Shown: positions 9,098-20,252, numbered from the stretch's first letter. The stretch: DNA of 64,000 nt from Pseudomonas nabeulensis (GCF_004682045.1 NZ_QUZT01000003.1:1-64000), one strand, 5' to 3'. Program-made: numbers and translations. Notes: a model not told the origin generated them from the letters alone.

Positions 9098-9243
9098 GCT
9101 GGGGTTCCTGGAAAGTGCACCTATCTTGGCGTGGCGGGCAGGGCCCTGCAAGTTGTCGTTTAGCGACAACCCCTGGGTTTTGGGGTTGGGCGCCCGCACG
9201 CTTTGGTGCATGATGCAAGGTAGCCAACAGACCGAGATGACTC

Positions 9244-9846
9244 ATGCTGGACGAGCTACTTCGCCGGGTAAGCAATCACACCCCCCACACGCTGGAAACT
9301 GACGGACGTTTCCCCGAGGCGGCGGTGTTGGTGCCGATCACCCGCAGTGACGAACCTGAGCTGATCCTGACCCTGCGCGCCAGTGGCCTGTCGACCCATG
9401 GGGGCGAAGTCGCCTTTCCCGGCGGGCGCCGCGATCCCGAAGACCCGGACCTGATCTTCACCGCCCTGCGCGAAGCCGAAGAAGAAATCGGCCTGCCGCC
9501 TGGCCTGGTGGAAGTCATCGGGCCGTTGAGCCCCTTGATCTCCCTGCATGGTATTCGGGTTACGCCTTATGTAGGCGTTGTCCCTGATTACGTCGAATAC
9601 CTGGCGAATGACGCCGAGATCGCCGCCGTTTTCAGCGTGCCTTTGGACTTTTTCCGACAGGACCCGCGTGAACATACCCACAGGATCGATTACCAGGGCC
9701 GCAGTTGGTACGTGCCCAGTTATCGATTTGGTGAATACAAAATCTGGGGGCTGACCGCGATCATGATCGTCGAGTTGATCAACCTGCTCTATGACGACGC
9801 CAAGATCAGCCTGCACCAGCCGCCGAAAAGCTTCATCAACATCTAA
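9244..9846 (+). CDS. Nudix hydrolase, CoA pyrophosphatase type
   Basis: A 200-residue protein with the NudL/CoA-pyrophosphatase layout: the upstream UPF0035-like element (LTLRASGLSTHGGEVAFPGG) runs directly into a Nudix box with REAEEEIGL. Enzymes of this kind split CoA and acyl-CoA into phosphopantetheine and 3',5'-ADP. It is divergent from the other Nudix gene and followed 40 bp later by the gamma-carbonic anhydrase gene. Confidence 0.88.
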   Translation: MLDELLRRVSNHTPHTLETDGRFPEAAVLVPITRSDEPELILTLRASGLSTHGGEVAFPGGRRDPEDPDLIFTALREAEEEIGLPPGLVEVIGPLSPLISLHGIRVTPYVGVVPDYVEYLANDAEIAAVFSVPLDFFRQDPREHTHRIDYQGRSWYVPSYRFGEYKIWGLTAIMIVELINLLYDDAKISLHQPPKSFINI

Positions 9847-9885
9847 TAAGCCATCGTCTGAATGGCAATGCCGTGAGGAAATACC

Positions 9886-10410
9886 ATGAAATACCGCCTG
9901 GGCGACGCCCGCGTAGAGACTCATCCACACAGCTGGGTCGCACCGAATGCCACGCTGGTGGGCAAGGTCAAGCTGGAGGAGGGCGCTAACGTCTGGTTCA
10001 ACGCGGTGTTGCGTGGCGACAACGAGCTGATCCTGATCGGCAAGAACAGCAACGTGCAGGATGGCAGCGTGATGCACACCGACATGGGTTTCCCGCTGAC
10101 CCTGGGCACCGGCGTGACCATTGGCCATAACGCCATGCTGCATGGTTGCACCGTGGATGATTACAGCCTGATCGGCATTAACGCGGTGATCCTCAACGGC
10201 GCCAAGATCGGCAAGCATTGCATCATCGGCGCCAATTCGTTGATCGGTGAAGGCAAGGAAATCCCCGACGGTTCGCTGGTGATGGGTTCGCCGGGCAAAG
10301 TGGTGCGTGAGTTGACCGAGGCGCAAAAGAAGATGCTCGAAGCCAGCGCCGCGCACTATGTGCATAACTCGCAGCGGTATGCGCGTGATTTGGTTGAGCA
10401 GGAAGAATGA
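9886..10410 (+). CDS. Gamma-carbonic anhydrase-like protein
   Basis: A 174-residue left-handed beta-helix protein of hexapeptide repeats (for example GEG-like turns and [20 protein letters not shown]), the YrdA/PaaY/gamma-CA family. The metal-ligand histidines appear in [16 protein letters not shown]. It binds metal; carbonic anhydrase activity is known for only some members. Its stop overlaps the start of the DUF1289 gene by four bases. Confidence 0.9.
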   Translation: MKYRLGDARVETHPHSWVAPNATLVGKVKLEEGANVWFNAVLRGDNELILIGKNSNVQDGSVMHTDMGFPLTLGTGVTIGHNAMLHGCTVDDYSLIGINAVILNGAKIGKHCIIGANSLIGEGKEIPDGSLVMGSPGKVVRELTEAQKKMLEASAAHYVHNSQRYARDLVEQEE

Positions 10411-10622
10411 ACCCGGTCGAGCGCCCCGTTGCATCGCCGTGCGTAAGTATTTGCGCGTTGGATGATGACGATATCTGTACCGGTTGCCAGCGAACGGTGG
10501 CTGAGATTACGCGCTGGAGCCGCATGGACAATGCCGAACGCCGAGTGGTGTTGGGGTTGTGTCATGAGCGGGCGAAGGCGAGCGGTTTGGTGTTTATGGT
10601 TTCCGGGAAATCGGGCGTCTGA
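10407..10622 (+). CDS. DUF1289 small protein
   Basis: A 71-residue protein with the DUF1289 cysteine pattern [21 protein letters not shown] followed by EITRWSRM. The cysteines suggest metal binding, but no function is established. ATGA overlap with the carbonic anhydrase gene shows translational coupling. Confidence 0.85.
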   Translation: MNPVERPVASPCVSICALDDDDICTGCQRTVAEITRWSRMDNAERRVVLGLCHERAKASGLVFMVSGKSGV

Positions 10623-10631
10623 TAGACCGCT

Positions 10632-10720
10632 ATCGGGGGCAAGCCCCCTCCCACACTGACTGTATTCACAAGTCTGAATATGTGAATACAGTCAAATGTG
10701 GGAGGGGGCTTGCCCCCGAT
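10632..10720. repeat. REPIN, inverted REP pair
   Basis: Two inverted REP cores surround a spacer with an internal inverted repeat, GTATTCAC / GTGAATAC. It lies between the DUF1289 gene and the VUT-family gene. Confidence 0.9.
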
Positions 10721-10752
10721 AGGGCCCTCCCAGACGACATATTTCCCATTGT

Positions 10753-10789
10753 GAAGTACCCTGTGCGGCATAACCCACAGGTCCACTTC
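10753..10789 (+). promoter_or_regulatory. Leader hairpin before VUT-family gene
   Basis: GAAGT (10753) pairs with ACTTC (10789) and CCTGTG (10760) with CACAGG (10781), around a 10-base loop. The hairpin ends three bases before the ATG, and no Shine-Dalgarno is visible, so it could limit ribosome access. The adenine-rich tail of known preQ1 riboswitches is absent. Confidence 0.4.
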
Positions 10790-10792
10790 TCC

Positions 10793-11260
10793 ATGCTCTT
10801 CCTGATCGCCTACATCAGCAGCGTCGTGCTGATCAACTTCGCCTTCTCCACCGCCCCACACCTGGATGTGATCTGGTCCGCCTGGGGTGGTCTGGTCTTC
10901 ATCCTGCGCGATATGGTGCAAACCCGCTTCGGCCACGGCGCAATCGTCGCCATGCTCGCGGCGTTGGTGCTGTCGTATATCACCTCCGACCCGTCCATCG
11001 CCCTGGCCAGCGCCACCGCGTTCGCCGTGTCCGAATGTATCGATTGGTTGGTGTTCAGCATCACCAAGCGCCCGCTCCACGACCGTCTGTGGATAAGTTC
11101 GGCGCTGAGCATTCCCCTGGATACCTTTATCTTCTTCGGCCTGATCGGCGCACTCACCCCAGCCGTGGTGGGCACCGCGTTGGCGTCGAAATTCGCCGGC
11201 GTCACCGCCGTGTGGCTGATCATGGCCTGGCGTATCCGGCGGCGTGCCGTCGCCAACTGA
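10793..11260 (+). CDS. VUT-family membrane protein, putative preQ0 transporter
   Basis: A 155-residue hydrophobic protein with about five membrane segments. I start it at the ATG at 10793; the longer frame runs back into a REPIN. The sequence (RDMVQTRFGHGA near residue 40, and SECIDWLVFSITKRP) resembles the VUT/YhhQ family, members of which import queuosine precursors. The length is shorter than YhhQ (about 220). Transport substrate is inferred from family only. Confidence 0.75.
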   Translation: MLFLIAYISSVVLINFAFSTAPHLDVIWSAWGGLVFILRDMVQTRFGHGAIVAMLAALVLSYITSDPSIALASATAFAVSECIDWLVFSITKRPLHDRLWISSALSIPLDTFIFFGLIGALTPAVVGTALASKFAGVTAVWLIMAWRIRRRAVAN

Positions 11261-11329
11261 GGCCAATTCTTACAGTTCATGTAAAATGCCGGCCTTTCTC
11301 CAAACGATCCGCTCCCCTGAGGACCTGAG

Positions 11330-12511
11330 ATGACCCGAATCGGAACTCCATTGTCGCCGACCGCGACCCGCGTTTTGCTGTGTGGCTGCGGTGAGCTGGG
11401 CAAGGAAGTGGTAATCGAACTGCAACGCCTGGGCGTTGAAGTGATTGCCGTGGATCGCTACGCCAATGCGCCTGCCATGCAGGTGGCGCACCGTAGCCAC
11501 GTGATCAACATGCTCGACGGCGCTGCACTGCGTGCGGTGATCGAAGCCGAGAAGCCGCACTTCATCGTGCCGGAAATCGAAGCCATCGCCACCGCCACCC
11601 TGGTGGAACTGGAAGCCGAAGGTTTCACCGTGATCCCGACCGCGCGTGCCACCTCGCTGACCATGAACCGCGAAGGCATCCGCCGCCTGGCCGCCGAAGA
11701 GCTGGACCTGCCGACTTCGCCGTACCACTTCGCCGATACCTTCGAAGACTACAGCAAGGCCGTGCAAGACCTGGGCTTCCCGTGCGTGGTCAAGCCGGTG
11801 ATGAGTTCGTCGGGCAAGGGCCAGAGCCTGTTGCGCAGCGCCGACGACGTGCAAAAGGCTTGGGACTACGCCCAGGAAGGCGGTCGTGCGGGTAAAGGCC
11901 GGGTGATCATCGAAGGCTTTATCGACTTCGACTACGAAATCACCCTGCTGACCGTGCGTCACGTTGGCGGCACTACGTTCTGTGCGCCGGTTGGTCATCG
12001 TCAGGAGAAGGGCGACTACCAGGAATCCTGGCAGCCACAGGCCATGAGCCCGATTGCGCTGGCGGAATCCGAGCGTGTTGCCAAGGCGGTGACCGAGGCT
12101 CTGGGTGGCCGTGGCCTGTTTGGCGTGGAGTTGTTCATCAAGGGTGATCAGGTGTGGTTCAGCGAAGTGTCGCCGCGTCCGCATGACACCGGCCTGGTGA
12201 CGCTGATTTCTCAGGATCTGTCGCAGTTTGCGCTGCACGCCCGCGCCATCCTGGGCCTGCCGATTCCATTGATCCGTCAGTTCGGTCCTTCGGCTTCGGC
12301 GGTGATCCTGGTGGAAGGGCAGTCGACTCAGACGGCATTCGCCAACCTGGGCGCCGCCTTGAGCGAGCCGGACACGGCGTTGCGCCTGTTTGGCAAGCCG
12401 GAAGTGAATGGCCAGCGTCGGATGGGTGTGGCATTGGCGCGGGATGAGTCGATTGAAGCGGCTCGGGCTAAAGCCACCCGTGCTTCCAAGGCTGTTGTTA
12501 TAGAGCTTTAA
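11330..12511 (+). CDS. purT: Formate-dependent GAR transformylase
   Basis: A 393-residue ATP-grasp enzyme that formylates glycinamide ribonucleotide with formate and ATP, step three of purine synthesis. The N-terminal motif is [12 protein letters not shown]; the ATP-grasp region includes [14 protein letters not shown] and [23 protein letters not shown]. Length is normal. It is a single-gene unit between a VUT gene and a REPIN; TAAAAT at about 11282 could serve as a -10. Confidence 0.97.
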   Translation: MTRIGTPLSPTATRVLLCGCGELGKEVVIELQRLGVEVIAVDRYANAPAMQVAHRSHVINMLDGAALRAVIEAEKPHFIVPEIEAIATATLVELEAEGFTVIPTARATSLTMNREGIRRLAAEELDLPTSPYHFADTFEDYSKAVQDLGFPCVVKPVMSSSGKGQSLLRSADDVQKAWDYAQEGGRAGKGRVIIEGFIDFDYEITLLTVRHVGGTTFCAPVGHRQEKGDYQESWQPQAMSPIALAESERVAKAVTEALGGRGLFGVELFIKGDQVWFSEVSPRPHDTGLVTLISQDLSQFALHARAILGLPIPLIRQFGPSASAVILVEGQSTQTAFANLGAALSEPDTALRLFGKPEVNGQRRMGVALARDESIEAARAKATRASKAVVIEL

Positions 12512-12516
12512 AAAGC

Positions 12517-12621
12517 ATCGGGGCGGTGCGACGATTCGACAAGCCCCCTCCCACACTGGATTGGGTTCACAAATTAAACTATGTGAACCCAATCAAATGT
12601 GGGAGGGGGCTTGCCCCCGAT
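12517..12621. repeat. REPIN with 16-bp insert in left REP
   Basis: An inverted REP pair with spacer stem GGGTTCAC / GTGAACCC. In the left REP the core is interrupted by CGGTGCGACGATTCGA (12524-12539) between GGGG and CAAGCCCC. Confidence 0.88.
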
Positions 12622-12630
12622 AGCGATCTA

Positions 12631-13944
12631 TCAGGCAACCCGATTCAAATCATTATCCCGCGTCTCTTTCAGGCACAGCACAGCAATCAAGCTGAGTAAC
12701 GCTGCCGCCGACACATACCCGCCGACATAACTCAGCCCACCCATTGCCACCAGTTTGGTCGCGAAGAACGGTGCCGCTGATGCCCCCACAATCCCACCCA
12801 GGTTATACGCCGCTGACGCACCGGTATAACGCACGCGGGTCGGGAACAGTTCTGGCAACATCGCGCCCATTGGTGCAAAGGTCACGCCCATCAAAAACAG
12901 CTCCAGCGCCAGGAACAACGCCACCGCCCAGGTCGAACCGTGGGTCAGCAGCGGCTCCATGGTAAAGCCCGACAGGATCGCCAGGATGGCACCCGCGATC
13001 AGCACCGGCTTACGCCCGTAACGATCACTGGCCAGCGCCGCCAATGGTGTGGCCAGGCCCATGAACAGCACCGCAAAGCACAGCAGGCCGAGGAAGGTTT
13101 CGCGGCTGTAACCCAGGGTTGAAACACCGTAGCTCAGGGAAAACGCGGTGGTGATATAGAACAACGCATAGCACACCACCATCGACGCGGCGCCCAGTAG
13201 CACCGGCAACCAATGTTGGCTGAACAGCTCTACCAGTGGCACTTTTACCGGCGCTTCCTTGGCGACCGCATTGGCGAACACCGGTGTCTCATGTAGCTTG
13301 AGGCGCGCATACAAGCCGACCATCACCAGGGCTGCGCTGAGGATGAACGGGATACGCCAGCCCCAGCTGCGGAACTGCTCGTCGCTCAGGCTCATGGCCA
13401 GGATCAGGAACAAGCCGTTGGCCGCCAGGAAACCAATCGACGGGCCCAATTGCGGGAACATGCCGAACCAGGCACGTTTGCCCTTCGGCGCGTTCTCGGT
13501 CGCCAGTAGCGCCGCTCCGCCCCATTCCCCGCCCAGGCCAAGGCCCTGGCCAAAACGCAACACGCAAAGCAGGATCGGCGCCCAGGCCCCGATGCTGTCA
13601 TAGCCCGGCAGCAAACCGATCAGCGTGGTACACACGCCCATCAACAGCAGCGAGGCCACCAGCGTGGATTTACGCCCGATGCGGTCACCAAAGTGGCCGA
13701 ACAACGCCGAGCCGAGCGGACGGGCGATAAACGCGATACCGAAGGTCAGGAACGACGCCAGCATCTGCGCAGTACCGGACGTCTGCGGAAAGAACACCGG
13801 GCCGATCACCAGCGCAGCGGCCGTGGCGTAGATATAGAAATCGTAGAACTCGATGGCGGTGCCGATGATGCTCGCGGTGGCAACCCGTGCGGTCGAGTTG
13901 GTCGGGGCGGCGGCGGGCGCGGCCTCGTTATAGGTGGTGCTCAT
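12631..13944 (-). CDS. MFS transporter, metabolite:H+ symporter type
   Basis: A 437-residue permease with 12 predicted membrane segments. I start it at 13944, where AGGGA lies about seven bases upstream, rather than at 13965. Diagnostic features of the MHS subfamily (ShiA/ProP/KgtP-like) are IEFYDFYIYATAAAL in helix 1, GHFGDRIGRK in loop 2-3, and LGGEWGGAALLATENAP in helix 5. These transporters carry organic acids or osmolytes with protons; the substrate cannot be assigned. It is monocistronic with a long leader. Confidence 0.9.
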   Translation of the reverse strand: MSTTYNEAAPAAAPTNSTARVATASIIGTAIEFYDFYIYATAAALVIGPVFFPQTSGTAQMLASFLTFGIAFIARPLGSALFGHFGDRIGRKSTLVASLLLMGVCTTLIGLLPGYDSIGAWAPILLCVLRFGQGLGLGGEWGGAALLATENAPKGKRAWFGMFPQLGPSIGFLAANGLFLILAMSLSDEQFRSWGWRIPFILSAALVMVGLYARLKLHETPVFANAVAKEAPVKVPLVELFSQHWLPVLLGAASMVVCYALFYITTAFSLSYGVSTLGYSRETFLGLLCFAVLFMGLATPLAALASDRYGRKPVLIAGAILAILSGFTMEPLLTHGSTWAVALFLALELFLMGVTFAPMGAMLPELFPTRVRYTGASAAYNLGGIVGASAAPFFATKLVAMGGLSYVGGYVSAAALLSLIAVLCLKETRDNDLNRVA

Positions 13945-14188
13945 GGCAGTATCCCTGACGGTCATTGCGCGTTTGAACGCGGATTATTATTGGTCGAACA
14001 CCCATGGATCAGGGTAGTGCGCGGGGTGGCTCGGGATGGGAGCGAACACCGGTCAGACACGGTAAAGCGGTGCCTGGACGCTTGAAGTGCGGGTAGCACG
14101 CGGCCGGGCGGGGCTTGGGTAAGCCGCAGGGATTATAGGAAGGGGTTTGGACATACAACAAGAGGCACCGGTGCACCATAAATCAAAT
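13945..14188 (-). promoter_or_regulatory. Upstream region of the MFS gene
   Basis: This gene-free stretch holds a candidate minus-strand promoter: TTGTTG (14161-14156) and TATAAT (14137-14132) with 18-bp spacing. That would give an untranslated leader of roughly 180 bases. Apart from the adjoining REPIN, no other structure was recognised. Confidence 0.45.
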
Positions 14189-14275
14189 GTGGGAGGGGGC
14201 TTGCCCCCGATTGCTGAGTGTCAGCCACTGTATCTGGTGACTGACCCACTGCTATCGGGGGCAAGCCCCCTCCCA
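14189..14275. repeat. REPIN, opposite arrangement
   Basis: GTGGGAGGGGGC... is first and ATCGGGGGC... second, the reverse of the arrangement at 514 and 10632. The spacer has its own inverted repeat (GTCAGCCAC / GTGACTGAC). It sits between the MFS and CorB-like genes. Confidence 0.88.
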
Positions 14276-14300
14276 CATTTAACTGTGTCCTGGCTGAGGA

Positions 14301-15539
14301 CTAGGCGGCGACCGGCATTCTGCTGGTATGCCAGATCAACACCTTGCTCACCCGGTTGTCCTCGGTCTCGAGGATCTCCAGTCGATAACGCCCGATCTTC
14401 AAGCACACCGCGCAATCCGGAATGGTCTCGAGCGCTTCCGTCACCAAGCCATTGAGGGTCTTGGGGCCGTCGCTGGGCAGGTGCCAGTTCAAGCTCTTGT
14501 TCAACTCACGGATCGACGCGGCGCCATCGATAATGTAACGACCATCCGGTTGCGCTTCGATATGCGGGTTGTCCGCGCTCTGCTCGCTTTCGAATTCGCC
14601 GACGATCTCTTCGAGGATATCTTCCAGGGTGACAATGCCCAGCACTTCGCCGTATTCGTCCACCACCATGCCCAGGCGGCGCTGTTGTTTGTGGAAGTTC
14701 AGCAGTTGCAGTTGCAGCGGCGTGCTTTCCGGGACGAAGTAGGGCTCGTGGCAGGCGGCGAGCAGCGCTTCTTTGGTCAGGCTGGCGTCTGGCAGCAGGT
14801 GCTGGACCTGCCGAGTGTTGAGCACGGCCTCGACCTGGTTGATATCGCTGTGGAATACCGGCAGGCGTGTGCGCTGGGAGGTGCGCAGCTGTTCGATGAT
14901 GTCCTCGATCGGGTCATCCAGGTTGATGCCGTCCACTTCGCTGCGGGGCACCAGGATATCGTTGACGGTGATGTTATCCAGGGCATGGATGCCGGGCATG
15001 CCAGGCGTGCGGCCTTCGTCGGCTTCGGGCTCGGGTTCGTCATCGTGATCGGGCAGCGGTTCGTCGCTTTTCTTCACGACGCCGGATGTGCGCGCAAAGG
15101 GTCGCAGCAACAGCAAGGCGATGCCATTGAGCAGCCAGGCCAAGGGATAAAGGATTTTCAGCGGGACGCCCAGCAGCGCATTGCCGAAGCCGAGCACGGC
15201 TTGCGGGTAACGGACGGCGAGGGCGCGGGGCAGGTAGTCGGCGAGTATGAGCAGGACGGCGCAGGAGATCAGCCAGCCAAGCCAGGGACCGTTTTGTGCC
15301 CAGGCGTAGATCGCCAGCAGGGTGCACAGGATCACCACGGCGGCGCGGCACAGGCTGTTGCACAGGATCAGGCTATGGCGCGGAAAGCTCAGGCGGGCCG
15401 CCGCCTTGTCACCCTGGCGTGTGCCGGGGCGCAGGGCCAGCAGATGTTGTTGCGCAGCCTCAATGGCGGTGAACAGCCCGGCCCACAGCACCAGCAGGGC
15501 AATTACCGCGAGCATCGGCCCCAAGGGCAAGTTGTCCAT
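14301..15539 (-). CDS. CorB/YfjD-like DUF21-CBS membrane protein
   Basis: A 412-residue inner-membrane protein. Order of parts: DUF21/CNNM membrane domain (about 1-140), a CBS pair (about 195-320; ITVNDILVPRSEVDGI and MVVDEYGEVLGIVTLEDILEEIVGE), and a C-terminal CorC_HlyC domain. The family is linked to Mg2+ and divalent-cation efflux. It lies 12 bp after the ypjD-like gene, and the ypjD / yfjD / ffh neighbourhood matches E. coli, which supports the YfjD assignment. Confidence 0.88.
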   Translation of the reverse strand: MDNLPLGPMLAVIALLVLWAGLFTAIEAAQQHLLALRPGTRQGDKAAARLSFPRHSLILCNSLCRAAVVILCTLLAIYAWAQNGPWLGWLISCAVLLILADYLPRALAVRYPQAVLGFGNALLGVPLKILYPLAWLLNGIALLLLRPFARTSGVVKKSDEPLPDHDDEPEPEADEGRTPGMPGIHALDNITVNDILVPRSEVDGINLDDPIEDIIEQLRTSQRTRLPVFHSDINQVEAVLNTRQVQHLLPDASLTKEALLAACHEPYFVPESTPLQLQLLNFHKQQRRLGMVVDEYGEVLGIVTLEDILEEIVGEFESEQSADNPHIEAQPDGRYIIDGAASIRELNKSLNWHLPSDGPKTLNGLVTEALETIPDCAVCLKIGRYRLEILETEDNRVSKVLIWHTSRMPVAA

Positions 15540-15551
15540 GTTCGCTGCCCG

Positions 15552-16364
15552 TCAGATATGCAGGATGTATTCGCGGACCAGCTTGCTGCCGAAATAGGCC
15601 AGCATCAGCAGGCAGAAACCGGCCAGGGTCCAGCGGATCGCCTTGTGCCCACGCCAGCCGAGGCGGTTGCGGCCCCACAGCAGCACGCTGAACACCACCC
15701 AGGCCAGGCATGCCAGCAGGGTTTTGTGCACCAGGTGCTGGGCGAACAGGTTTTCGACGAACAGCCAGCCGGAGATCAGCGACAGCGACAGCAGCGTCCA
15801 GCCCGCCCACAGGAAACCAAACAACAGGCTTTCCATGGTTTGCAGCGGCGGGAAGTTCTTGATCAGGCCCGACGGGTGCTTGTGCTTGAGCTGGTGGTCT
15901 TGCAGCAGCAGGAGCAAGGCCTGGAACACCGCAATGGTGAACATGCCGTAGGCCAGGATCGATAGCAGGATGTGGGCGAGGATGCCCGGTTCTTCATCAA
16001 TAACCTGCACCGTGCCGGTCGGGGCAAATTGCGCCATCAGCACCGTCAGCATGCCGAGCGGAAAGAGCAGCACCAGCAGGTTCTCGACGGGGATCCGATA
16101 ACAGGCGATCAGGGTCAGCGCGATCACGGCGGCCGCAATCAGGCTGGCGGCACTGAAAAAATCCAGGCCCAGGCCGACCGGCGTCATCAAGTGGGTAAAC
16201 AGGCTGGCAGCGTGAGCCAGCAGGGCAAGGACGCCAAAGCCTACCAACAGGCGTTTATCCGCCTTGGTGCCTTGGGCCAGACGAGTGCCCTGATAGAGAG
16301 TCGCAGCGGCGTACAAAACGGCGGCGGCGAGGCTGGGTAGCAAACTGGGTGACAAAGGGAGCAT
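15552..16364 (-). CDS. ypjD: YpjD-like CcsA-type membrane protein
   Basis: A 270-residue integral membrane protein with about eight segments, belonging to the cytochrome c assembly (CcsA/CcmC) superfamily. I use the ATG at 16364 (AGGA just upstream, spacing only three bases), since the longer frame to 16547 runs into the ffh promoter region and lacks membrane character. Conserved histidines occur at SLFTHLMTP, LAHILLS and LVHKTLL. Its precise role is unknown. It is divergent from ffh and cotranscribed with the CorB-like gene. Confidence 0.85.
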   Translation of the reverse strand: MLPLSPSLLPSLAAAVLYAAATLYQGTRLAQGTKADKRLLVGFGVLALLAHAASLFTHLMTPVGLGLDFFSAASLIAAAVIALTLIACYRIPVENLLVLLFPLGMLTVLMAQFAPTGTVQVIDEEPGILAHILLSILAYGMFTIAVFQALLLLLQDHQLKHKHPSGLIKNFPPLQTMESLLFGFLWAGWTLLSLSLISGWLFVENLFAQHLVHKTLLACLAWVVFSVLLWGRNRLGWRGHKAIRWTLAGFCLLMLAYFGSKLVREYILHI

Positions 16365-16598
16365 AAATCCTGTTAGGCAAGCCCGAAAGCCGCTGAGTTT
16401 GGCATACCCCCGCGTAACACGAAAGACTCTCAAGCCAGACAGCGGGTGTGCATGGCGGCAGTCTTCGCTATAATCCGCGACCTGCCCACGCCGCAGGCTC
16501 GTCGAGCGCTGTTGTTCATAGCGATTTAGCACAGCCTGGGCCGCCATTACCTCGGTCTACCACTGCACTTCGCTGGATAGGGCCTTAAAGGATCGCGC

Positions 16599-17975
<1,377 letters not shown>

Positions 17976-18225
17976 AGAATTCGAGCAGAAGTTCGCTTCT
18001 GCTCCGACCCACAGGGAAGTGGGATCTCCAGCAAACCCGCCGTTGGCGGGGGCTGACTCGCCGTTTTAACCGACGGCTCTATAGCAGATCTGAATGGCAC
18101 GCTGATAGGCGCCAGAAAAAGACATTTGCAAAAGTCCGGATATTCCTTAGAATATGCGGCCTTTCGGGCACCTATGCCCGCTGTGCATTTAGATTTGCAG
18201 CACCGACTACAGGAACGATGTTCAC
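17976..18225 (+). promoter_or_regulatory. ffh-rpsP intergenic with rpsP promoter
   Basis: A stem-loop (GAGCAGAAG / CTTCTGCTC, 17983-18004) follows ffh but lacks a T tract. Further on, TTGCAA (18126-18131) and TAGAAT (18148-18153) with 16-bp spacing form a good sigma70-type promoter about 70 bases before the rpsP start. Confidence 0.65.
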
Positions 18226-18477
18226 ATGCTAACAATCCGTCTTGCCCTTGGCGGCTCCAAAAAGCGCCCGTTTTACCACTTGACCGTAACTGACAGCCGC
18301 AACCCACGTGACGGCTCTCACAAGGAACAAGTTGGCTTCTTCAACCCGATCGCTCGTGGTCAAGAAGTTCGTCTGTCCGTGAACCAAGAGCGCGTAGCCT
18401 ACTGGCTGAGCGTTGGTGCACAACCGTCTGAGCGTGTTGCTCAGCTGTTGAAGGACTCGGCTAAGGCCGCAGCCTGA
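18226..18477 (+). CDS. rpsP: 30S ribosomal protein S16
   Basis: An 83-residue ribosomal protein with the family N terminus [19 protein letters not shown]. First gene of the rpsP-rimM-trmD-rplS operon, the conserved bacterial order. The rimM start follows five bases after its stop. Confidence 0.98.
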   Translation: MLTIRLALGGSKKRPFYHLTVTDSRNPRDGSHKEQVGFFNPIARGQEVRLSVNQERVAYWLSVGAQPSERVAQLLKDSAKAAA

Positions 18478-18482
18478 GCAAT

Positions 18483-19019
18483 ATGAACGCGACGCCAGCT
18501 GTTGCTGATGATTTGATCGTTATCGGCAAGATTTACTCTGTTCATGGCGTTCGCGGCGAAGTGAAGGTGTATTCCTTTACTGATCCGACTGAAAACCTGT
18601 TGCAGTACAAAACCTGGACGCTCAAGCGCGAAGGTAGCGTGAAACAGGTCGAGCTGGTCAGTGGACGCGGGAGCGATAAGTTCCTGGTCGCAAAGCTCAA
18701 GGGTCTTGATGATCGTGAAGAAGCTCGTCTTCTGGCTGGTTATGAGATCTGCGTGCCGCGCAACCTGTTCCCTGAATTGACCGACGGCGAGTACTACTGG
18801 TACCAGCTGGAAGGTCTGAAGGTTATTGATCAACTCGGGCAGTTGCTCGGGAAAATCGATCATCTTCTGGAAACCGGCGCCAATGATGTAATGGTGGTCA
18901 AGCCTTGCGCTGGCAGCCTGGATGATCGCGAACGCCTGTTGCCGTATACCGAGCAATGTGTGTTGGCCGTCGACCTGGCCGCGGGCGAGATGAAGGTGGA
19001 ATGGGACGCGGACTTCTAA
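18483..19019 (+). CDS. rimM: 16S rRNA processing protein RimM
   Basis: A 178-residue assembly factor that binds S19 during 30S head maturation. The N-terminal domain ([23 protein letters not shown]) is followed by a PRC-barrel ([12 protein letters not shown]). Its stop is separated from the trmD GTG start by two bases. Confidence 0.96.
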   Translation: MNATPAVADDLIVIGKIYSVHGVRGEVKVYSFTDPTENLLQYKTWTLKREGSVKQVELVSGRGSDKFLVAKLKGLDDREEARLLAGYEICVPRNLFPELTDGEYYWYQLEGLKVIDQLGQLLGKIDHLLETGANDVMVVKPCAGSLDDRERLLPYTEQCVLAVDLAAGEMKVEWDADF

Positions 19020-19021
19020 GC

Positions 19022-19774
19022 GTGGCTAATTTGCGCATTGAAGTGATCAGTTTGTTTCCCGAGATGTTCTCCGCCATCAGCGAGTACGGCATCACCAGTC
19101 GGGCGGTGAAACAGGGGCTCTTGCAGCTCACCTGTTGGAACCCGCGAGACTACACGACGGATCGACATCACACTGTGGATGATCGCCCATTTGGCGGTGG
19201 TCCGGGCATGGTGATGAAGATCAAGCCCCTGGAAGACGCATTGGTTGAGGCCAAGGCTGCTGCCGGGGAGAAGGCGAAGGTAATTTACCTGTCCCCTCAA
19301 GGCCGTCAGCTGAAACAGGCTGCGGTACGCGAACTGGCGAATGAGGAAGCACTGATCCTGATTGCCGGTCGCTATGAAGGCATTGACGAGCGCTTTATTG
19401 AGGCTCATGTCGATGAAGAGTGGTCGATTGGGGACTATGTCCTGTCTGGCGGCGAGCTGCCGGCGATGGTCCTGATAGATGCGGTTACACGACTGCTGCC
19501 TGGAGCTTTAGGGCATGCGGACTCCGCGGAGGAAGATTCCTTCACGGATGGTTTGCTGGATTGCCCGCACTACACCCGTCCGGAGGTGTATGCGGATCAG
19601 CGTGTTCCCGACGTGTTGCTAAGTGGCAATCACGCACACATCCGGCGTTGGCGTTTACAGCAGTCCCTTGGTCGGACCTATGAACGACGCGCCGATCTTC
19701 TGGAAAGCCGCTCGCTTTCTGGAGAAGAGAAGAAGCTGCTCGAGGAATACATCCTCGCGCGGGACGATAGTTAA
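19022..19774 (+). CDS. trmD: tRNA (guanine37-N1)-methyltransferase
   Basis: A 250-residue SPOUT methyltransferase acting on G37 of tRNAs. I use GTG at 19022, which gives a protein beginning (M)[15 protein letters not shown], the expected N terminus. An in-frame ATG at 19001 inside rimM is an alternative. The SAM-binding trefoil knot is visible as [20 protein letters not shown] and [14 protein letters not shown]. Confidence 0.95.
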   Translation: MANLRIEVISLFPEMFSAISEYGITSRAVKQGLLQLTCWNPRDYTTDRHHTVDDRPFGGGPGMVMKIKPLEDALVEAKAAAGEKAKVIYLSPQGRQLKQAAVRELANEEALILIAGRYEGIDERFIEAHVDEEWSIGDYVLSGGELPAMVLIDAVTRLLPGALGHADSAEEDSFTDGLLDCPHYTRPEVYADQRVPDVLLSGNHAHIRRWRLQQSLGRTYERRADLLESRSLSGEEKKLLEEYILARDDS

Positions 19775-19819
19775 CAACGTATCGATGGTAGGTCCATTGA
19801 CTTACCTTAGGAGCACAGC

Positions 19820-20170
19820 ATGACTAACAAAATCATCCTTGCACTCGAAGCAGAGCAGATGACCAAAGAGATCCCTACCTTTGCCCCGGGCGACACCATT
19901 GTCGTTCAGGTGAAAGTGAAGGAAGGCGACCGTGCGCGTCTGCAAGCGTTCGAAGGCGTGGTAATCGCCAAGCGTAACCGTGGTGTGAACAGTGCTTTCA
20001 CTGTTCGTAAAATCTCCAACGGTGTTGGCGTAGAGCGTACTTTCCAGACCTACAGCCCGCAAATCGACAGCATGGCCGTTAAGCGTCGCGGTGACGTACG
20101 TAAAGCCAAGCTGTACTACCTGCGTGACCTGTCCGGTAAAGCAGCTCGCATCAAGGAAAAACTGGCTTAA
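19820..20170 (+). CDS. rplS: 50S ribosomal protein L19
   Basis: A 116-residue ribosomal protein at the 30S-50S interface; recognisable by the motifs [25 protein letters not shown] and [15 protein letters not shown]. Last gene of the operon, followed by a clear terminator. Confidence 0.98.
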   Translation: MTNKIILALEAEQMTKEIPTFAPGDTIVVQVKVKEGDRARLQAFEGVVIAKRNRGVNSAFTVRKISNGVGVERTFQTYSPQIDSMAVKRRGDVRKAKLYYLRDLSGKAARIKEKLA

Positions 20171-20189
20171 GTCCAGCTTCCCGATGCAG

Positions 20190-20217
20190 AAAAAAGCAGC
20201 CTACGGGCTGCTTTTTT
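20190..20217 (+). terminator. Rho-independent terminator after rplS
   Basis: Stem AAGCAGCC / GGGCTGCTT followed by a T run, 20 bases after the rplS stop. Confidence 0.9.
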
Positions 20218-20252
20218 GTGCCTGAAATTTGTCTATTCCCCGGTATTTGTTA

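Noticed and set aside
10741..10793. preQ1 riboswitch before the VUT-family gene
   Set aside because: The hairpin is real, but the adenine-rich tail and loop sequence needed for the pseudoknot are absent, so I list it only as a hairpin.
12517..12621. The 16-bp insert as a tiny transposon
   Set aside because: It has no terminal repeats, makes no target duplication (one G is lost), and carries no gene; kept as an unexplained insert only.
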